Origin: Acidobacteriaceae bacterium | GTDB taxonomy: Bacteria; Acidobacteriota; Terriglobia; Terriglobales; Acidobacteriaceae | Length of the DNA stretch: 8,709 nucleotides | Assembly (NCBI GenBank): GCA_030040395.1 | Contig: JASHTU010000548.1 | Span: 1 to 8,709, forward strand | Direction of reading: 5' to 3' | In this document: positions 4,529-8,709 of the stretch, in pieces | How the letters are laid out: each line of letters begins with the position of its first letter | How positions within the stretch are numbered: the first letter of the stretch is position 1 | The notes under the pieces: model-generated | What the model was told of the DNA's origin: nothing | Databases searched by the model: none | What the model saw: the letters and a program-made list of their open reading frames with translations, nothing else | Program-made: the position numbers and the translations under genes

Positions 4529-7500
4529 ATGACCCCAACCACTCCGATTCCCACTCCGATTCCTGTTTCAGTTACCGAGCCCCAGGCGCCAAAGCTCATC
4601 GGGAGCGTAACGATTCAGCCCACGACAGTTCAGCCGGGCGAACCTGTGCTGGTTGAAGTCTGCGATACCTCTGGAAAGCCGATTTCCGATCCCGCCATTA
4701 CAGTGATCATCCAGGGCGTGCCGGGCAGCTCGCGCTACTTTCAGTTCCCGGCTGCCGGCACTGTCAACCTGATGGTGAGCGCCACCCAGGGGAAGACCAG
4801 CGAAACCGCCCAAGCGACGTTAACGGTGGCGGGAAACCCAATGGCGTTCCGTGCGTCTCTTTCGGCGCCGACAGTGACAGAGATGCCTATGATTCAGATG
4901 TCGTCTGTCCCCGGACAGCCTTATTCTGCGGCGTTTACGTTGGGGAACCCGCCCTCGGTGATTCGTGGGCTGGCAACCGCGGTAAACAGATCGAACGCGA
5001 CGAACATCGTTGCCAAGCCTGTAACCACCGGAATCGTCGAATTTCCTCCGGCGAAGGTAACCATTCCCAGAACTACATTGACCTCAGCCCGAATCGCGAC
5101 TCCTCTCGCCGTGGACTCCAAAGCATTGGCGGATGCGGCCTCGGCTCCTGCAGCCGCGGCTCCGGCGCCGGAGAAAACCGTTGCCGCGCCGACGGATTCG
5201 CTGGGACACGAGTTGACGAAAAAGCTCGCCAGCTTACCCCCAACAGAGGTCACGAAAATTGCGCCAATCTCGATGAAGTCAGGCGCCACCACCACGGCAA
5301 CCTTGTCAGGGCTGCTTACAGCGAGCGGATTGGAAGTGACTCCCGAGGCGACCAGTTATGAGTGGGATTTTGGGGACGGACAGACACAAACGACGCAAGC
5401 GACCACCGTAACCCACGACTACTCGGCGTCGATCGCAGCCGGAGACGTGACGCGCAGTTTTAACGTGACTTGCACCGCCGTCCACGACAATGTGAAAGTG
5501 ACGCGCACACTGGTGCTGCACTCTGCCTATGGACTCTGCAAACGGCTGGGAGTGATTGTTCCGCGCGTAACCGGCAGCACCTACGCCAAATTCCAGCAGG
5601 TGGCGTTTTCTGCTTCGCTGACCGTTTACAACCTGGAAGCGACGCCAATGACGCTAGAAAGCATGGCCTGCGTTCCGCTCAGCGACAGCGCAGGCTATAC
5701 GCCGCCCGCTCCGAACTTTACAAAGATGCAGAACGCAGTAACGGTAAGCTCCAACTCTGCATCGGCCATCGGCGTTTATATTCCGGTAGCCGAACTGCAA
5801 GTGACCGGAGCGCAAATTAACAGTTTTGCAGTCTATTACAGCGGGTCGATGGAGGCCGATGGCAAGACAACGCCGGTTCGCTTCTCCTACATATTTCGCA
5901 TTGCGCTGGGCGATCAATGGGTGCTGGGCCTGCCGGCAACCTCCATCGTTGCGGATTCGAACTGGAACATCAGCGGCGTACTTCAGGCGGTTACAGACTC
6001 CGCAACCCAGACCTCCGCCGCGATCAGCAAGACCGGCGACCAAGTTTTTGACCCGGCGACCAAGACGGTAGCCATTGCGCTTTCCGCAGGCGCCGCGAAC
6101 CTGGCCACCCAGAGCCAGGCGCAGTCGGCGATTTCGGCAGGTTTGACGGCAATCGCGGTCAATGCGGGGGCGCTCGACACGAAAGCGCCAGTGAAGTCCC
6201 CTGTTGCGCCTGTCAAGGCGCCGGTTGAGCCTATCAAAGTACCTGTGGCGCCTATCAAGGCGCCGGTTATGGAGCCGCCGATAACGAAGTTGGGTGATGC
6301 TCCGGGCCTTTCTCCAAAGCCGCTGGATCTGACTTACAATCCTTTGTCACCGCCCGCGGTTGCGGCCGGGAACGAATGCTATCCCGACGACATTTCTGAC
6401 GCGGACGCCGCTACGGCCGCGGCACAGGGGCTGGTGTGTCAACTCACGAGCGAGATCGAAACGGTTACGATCCCTGCGGCGTTCCAGAACGCCTTACAGG
6501 GGGACGTGATTCTTTCGCCCGCTCCGGTGGGAACAGGCGACATGATCGCGGCCATGTTCCGGGCGCTTTCGCCTCCGCAGCATCATGGCCACGCGGGCAT
6601 CATGACGGCGAATTTTTATGAAATCACCCACTGCACCGCTTCGCCTGACCGGATTTCGAGCAATCTAAATACCGACGCGGTGGGAATCCCCACCAGCCTG
6701 AACGCCAACATGTTGCAATACGCCTGGCCGGGAAGCATGACCCAGAGCATCGACGACGCGACGGCGCAACTTTACTACCTCGACCCCGAAGGCAAATCGT
6801 ATCCGTTGCAGAGTTTCAATACCGACTCGGAGGGCGAGGGGTATGAAGTAATTCCGCCGTTGGTGGTCAAGCCGCTCCCTGAAAATGAAGCCACCGTGCG
6901 GCCGCTGCTTCGCAAAGCTGCGGATGTCGCGCGATCCAAAGGCGCGCAGTACGATTCGACCGGCAAATTGACCACCAAGGGAAGCTGCTACTACTCGTTC
7001 TACTGCTTCACTAATCCGCAGATTTCGGCGGGCTTCACCGACGCAGCGGGCGCGGATGCGGGCTGGGCGCAAGGAATGTCGCCGGCGGTTTGTTCTTCGT
7101 TTGTTTGGCTGAGCCTGAAAGATGCCGGCGTTCCTTTGGTGACAAGCAGTCAATATGAGACCTTGGCCGACTTTTCCCAAGTCGCGATTGCAGGCGGAGC
7201 GGAAGTGGGTCCGCAAACACTGGATGGGCTCATTTATTACCCGGCGGCGGAGAGGGCTGCGGCGGCCAACGCCCTTTACCAGTTATTCATGGAGCAGGCC
7301 TTGGATCAGGAAGGAGGATTTGGAACCATTCCCGGAATTAACTCGACGATCGCGGGGCCCTTGGCCGATCAGCTCCTCAATATGTTTGCGTTCGGTAATG
7401 CCAACATGGCCGGATCGAGCGCCTGGCAAAATCCGGGAGACGGAAACGCGGTAAGTCCAGATAACATTGTCTTCTGGAATCCACCGTATTTCGGTTATGC

Positions 7501-8272
7501 TGAACCGCTGCAGTTTCTGCCACAGCATACGGAACAGTACACGGTGAGCAAGTGGACGCAAAAGCCGGCCACATCGGGATCGATCAAAGGAATCGTCACG
7601 CTGAACGGAAATCCAGTAGGGAGTGCGCACGTGTGGGTCTACCTGCCGGGCGGCGATGCGTACACTGCGGCGGACGGAAGTTACACACTCTCGAATATTC
7701 CGACCGGCAATTACTCCCTTCAAGCTCAGGCAGTAGTCACCACCAGTGGAATCAGCGTGGAGTATACGAATGGCCAGGACGGCGAGTCTGTGACGTTGAG
7801 TTCAAACAACCCGAATCTGGTGGAAAACATCGCCTTGCAGGGCAATCCGCAGACTTATCGACGGTTGGATATGTCGTATTCCATCAGTTGCGATCACGGC
7901 GACGCCAATCCGTTCAACACGCATGGCGTGCAAAAAGCGGGGCCATTTACGAGATCGCTTGACGTCAATCCCGGACAACTGACCAACAGCCTGACTTACA
8001 AGTACGATTACAACGGCGGCGGATACTTCCACATCAACTATGTATTCTCGATCGCGCTGCTCCAGGATTACTCGATCGAGGTGACGCTGACGGGGACGAT
8101 GTACGACGATAACAATCCGCCGAACTTCCAGACCCAGTACACACTGCCGCCGTTTAATGTGCCGATGGGTGGAAGCTGGAGTGGATATACGAACATGGAG
8201 AACTCGAACGGGTATCACAACGGGCCGGCGAAATTCACATTTACAGTTGCTAATAACCAGCAGACCGGTTGA
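4529..8272 (+). CDS. Large multidomain protein with Ig-like, PKD, permuted papain-like hydrolase and carboxypeptidase-regulatory-like domains
   Basis: 1247 residues. In order: a Thr/Pro-rich start; an Ig-like beta domain (about 24-101); an Ala/Pro linker (about 195-222); a PKD domain (about 240-330) with the hallmark YEWDFGDG at 277-284; a beta-rich region (333-475); four seven-residue repeats (553-580); and a predicted hydrolase (about 640-900). The hydrolase has the order of circularly permuted NlpC/P60 (YiiX-type) enzymes: GD at 658-659, HAGI with H688 thirty residues on, YD at 808-809, and AVCSSFVW with C855. I infer H688 and C855 as the catalytic pair; H701 is an alternative. Such enzymes cleave amide or ester bonds in peptidoglycan, lipid or peptide substrates; the substrate here is unknown. 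A carboxypeptidase-regulatory-like domain (1018-1104, GIVTLNGNPVGSAHVWV) and an unrecognised beta domain (1110-1247) follow. No signal peptide or membrane helix is seen, which is odd for these domains. Cysteines are numerous near the enzyme core. Confidence 0.88.
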   Translation: MTPTTPIPTPIPVSVTEPQAPKLIGSVTIQPTTVQPGEPVLVEVCDTSGKPISDPAITVIIQGVPGSSRYFQFPAAGTVNLMVSATQGKTSETAQATLTVAGNPMAFRASLSAPTVTEMPMIQMSSVPGQPYSAAFTLGNPPSVIRGLATAVNRSNATNIVAKPVTTGIVEFPPAKVTIPRTTLTSARIATPLAVDSKALADAASAPAAAAPAPEKTVAAPTDSLGHELTKKLASLPPTEVTKIAPISMKSGATTTATLSGLLTASGLEVTPEATSYEWDFGDGQTQTTQATTVTHDYSASIAAGDVTRSFNVTCTAVHDNVKVTRTLVLHSAYGLCKRLGVIVPRVTGSTYAKFQQVAFSASLTVYNLEATPMTLESMACVPLSDSAGYTPPAPNFTKMQNAVTVSSNSASAIGVYIPVAELQVTGAQINSFAVYYSGSMEADGKTTPVRFSYIFRIALGDQWVLGLPATSIVADSNWNISGVLQAVTDSATQTSAAISKTGDQVFDPATKTVAIALSAGAANLATQSQAQSAISAGLTAIAVNAGALDTKAPVKSPVAPVKAPVEPIKVPVAPIKAPVMEPPITKLGDAPGLSPKPLDLTYNPLSPPAVAAGNECYPDDISDADAATAAAQGLVCQLTSEIETVTIPAAFQNALQGDVILSPAPVGTGDMIAAMFRALSPPQHHGHAGIMTANFYEITHCTASPDRISSNLNTDAVGIPTSLNANMLQYAWPGSMTQSIDDATAQLYYLDPEGKSYPLQSFNTDSEGEGYEVIPPLVVKPLPENEATVRPLLRKAADVARSKGAQYDSTGKLTTKGSCYYSFYCFTNPQISAGFTDAAGADAGWAQGMSPAVCSSFVWLSLKDAGVPLVTSSQYETLADFSQVAIAGGAEVGPQTLDGLIYYPAAERAAAANALYQLFMEQALDQEGGFGTIPGINSTIAGPLADQLLNMFAFGNANMAGSSAWQNPGDGNAVSPDNIVFWNPPYFGYAEPLQFLPQHTEQYTVSKWTQKPATSGSIKGIVTLNGNPVGSAHVWVYLPGGDAYTAADGSYTLSNIPTGNYSLQAQAVVTTSGISVEYTNGQDGESVTLSSNNPNLVENIALQGNPQTYRRLDMSYSISCDHGDANPFNTHGVQKAGPFTRSLDVNPGQLTNSLTYKYDYNGGGYFHINYVFSIALLQDYSIEVTLTGTMYDDNNPPNFQTQYTLPPFNVPMGGSWSGYTNMENSNGYHNGPAKFTFTVANNQQTG
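6185..6268 (+). repeat. Four 21-bp repeats encoding a Pro/Val/Lys linker
   Basis: Four in-frame 21-bp units (6185, 6206, 6227, 6248) encode APVKSPV, APVKAPV, EPIKVPV and APIKAPV, residues 553-580. Units two and four differ at only two bases (GCGCCT then GTC or ATC), which suggests recent duplication. The product should be an extended, rigid, positively charged spacer between the beta-rich front half and the predicted hydrolase. Unit number could vary between strains. Confidence 0.85.
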
Positions 8273-8315
8273 GGCGCGACGCCTCACCGACGGGCGCGCC
8301 GCGGAGGATTCTCCG
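8270..8315 (+). terminator. Two hairpins after the 1247-residue gene, weak terminator candidates
   Basis: TGAGGC (8270-8275) pairs with GCCTCA (8281-8286); the stem starts in the stop codon itself. CGGAG (8302-8306) pairs with CTCCG (8311-8315) around GATT. Neither is followed by a T run, so these are not classical intrinsic terminators. They may protect the 3' end of the transcript. Confidence 0.3.
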
Positions 8316-8351
8316 TGAAGGGGAAATCGGCGGCGCCCCATTGAGGCTTGA

Positions 8352-8367
8352 CGTCCCGGCCGGGACG
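8352..8367. repeat. Perfect 16-bp palindrome
   Basis: CGTCCCGGCCGGGACG reads identically on both strands. In RNA it gives a six-pair stem with a GGCC loop, followed by AAAA rather than T. It lies 170 bp before the Tat-signal gene. It may be a protein binding site, a dispersed palindromic repeat or a transcript-end structure. Confidence 0.6.
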
Positions 8368-8458
8368 AAAATCCAGCAGATGCGGGAGAGCTGCTTGCGA
8401 TCTTGGGTGGGAACTAAGCGGCCGGCGGGGGCTGCGGAGCGCTTTGTTACCTTCACCC

Positions 8459-8489
8459 TTGACACTCCTTGCCGGCATTGTGGTATACC
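8459..8489 (+). promoter_or_regulatory. Sigma-70-like promoter of the Tat-signal amidohydrolase gene
   Basis: TTGACA (8459-8464, consensus -35) and TATACC (8484-8489) are separated by 19 bp, at the long end of the usual range. The -10 lies inside the palindrome GGTATACC (8482-8489). An inverted repeat GCCGG/CCGGC (8471-8475, 8488-8492) brackets the -10, where a repressor could act. Expected transcription would start about 40 nt before ATG 8537. Confidence 0.45.
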
Positions 8490-8536
8490 GGCCTTCACAG
8501 ACAGTGAACAACCAACCCTGTTTCTGAGCGAGTTCC

Positions 8537-8709
8537 ATGACTACCAGCCGCAGAAGCTTTCTCGCCTCAATGGTGTCGGTGGCCGCCGCGCGCGTTCTTT
8601 GGGCTGAGTCGCCGGAAGAAACTGCATATCCCTGGGGCGCTCCGGTGATCGACTGCCATTTTCACCCCCGGCCTACGCTGGACGCGAATCTTGCTCACAT
8701 TCAAGGGTC
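8537..8709 (+). CDS. Tat-exported amidohydrolase-family protein (5' partial)
   Basis: The first 57 residues are in the window and the frame is open to the right edge. Residues 4-10, SRRSFLA, are a textbook twin-arginine motif, followed by a moderately hydrophobic stretch (MVSVAAARVLWA). The protein should therefore cross the inner membrane already folded. After the signal, VIDCHFHPRP (37-46) matches the start of a metal-dependent TIM-barrel hydrolase of the amidohydrolase_2 type, with H41 and H43 as the HxH metal ligands. The substrate cannot be told from this fragment. The ATG at 8537 is chosen because it preserves the Tat motif; the next ATG (8570) would destroy it. The upstream ribosome site is weak (GAGCGAG just before the start). 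It has its own promoter-like sequence, so it is probably not co-transcribed with the 1247-residue gene. Confidence 0.75.
   Translation, partial: MTTSRRSFLASMVSVAAARVLWAESPEETAYPWGAPVIDCHFHPRPTLDANLAHIQG

Larger units (their letters stand above)
8273..8536. other. Intergenic region between the large multidomain gene and the Tat-signal gene
   Basis: 264 bp with no protein gene. It holds the two hairpins near the stop codon, the 16-bp palindrome and the promoter-like pair described separately. A loose direct repeat, TTGAGGC then GACG, begins at 8269 and again at 8341, 72 bp apart, matching at 12 of the first 14 positions. Bases 8370-8455 show nothing I can name. Confidence 0.5.

Noticed and set aside
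6665..8341. Minus-strand open frames (6665-7216, 7283-7723, 7802-8341) under the large multidomain gene
   Set aside because: They are Arg-rich antisense shadows. The plus-strand frame has recognisable PKD, hydrolase and regulatory-like domains across the same bases.
1..8709. CRISPR array, tRNA, rRNA, phage defence or toxin-antitoxin genes
   Set aside because: No regularly spaced repeats with unique spacers, no tRNA-like cloverleaf, and none of the real open frames carries defence-type motifs.

Overview
The window looks like GC-rich chromosomal DNA from a soil bacterium, most likely an Acidobacteriota member. This is inferred from the gene types (a propeller-sensor diguanylate cyclase, a PKD/carboxypeptidase-regulatory-like surface-type protein and a Tat-exported amidohydrolase) and from a pyrimidine-tract plus AT-rich intergenic module that resembles what I recall from Acidobacteriota genomes. 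No rRNA, tRNA, CRISPR array or intact mobile element is visible.

Layout. Bases 1-141 are the 3' end of an unidentified plus-strand gene. It converges on a large minus-strand gene (187-3105) for a membrane sensor diguanylate cyclase: export signal, fourteen propeller-blade motifs (two seven-bladed propellers), Y_Y_Y domain, one transmembrane helix, coiled coil, and a GGEEF catalytic domain with an RxxD inhibitory site. Bases 3106-4528 are a long intergenic region with no convincing protein gene but much structure: a pair of 18-bp direct repeats, an AT-rich repeated module, a 69-nt stem-loop, a terminator-like hairpin, an orphan Shine-Dalgarno sequence, and two adjacent inverted repeats in the leader of the next gene.

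Bases 4529-8272 (plus) encode a 1247-residue multidomain protein. In order it has an Ig-like beta domain, a PKD domain, a further beta-rich region, a four-copy seven-residue Pro/Val/Lys repeat, a predicted circularly permuted papain-like (NlpC/P60, YiiX-type) hydrolase with candidate His688 and Cys855, a carboxypeptidase-regulatory-like domain and an unrecognised C-terminal beta domain. It has no visible signal peptide, although most of its domain types are usually extracellular. I regard it as the most unusual object in the window.

Bases 8273-8536 hold hairpins, a 16-bp palindrome and a promoter-like TTGACA/TATACC pair. They lead into the 5' end of a Tat-signal amidohydrolase-family gene (8537 to the window end). 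The cyclase and the large protein are divergently oriented around the intergenic region. A link through c-di-GMP is possible but is only inference. I see no recognisable defence system or biosynthetic cluster.
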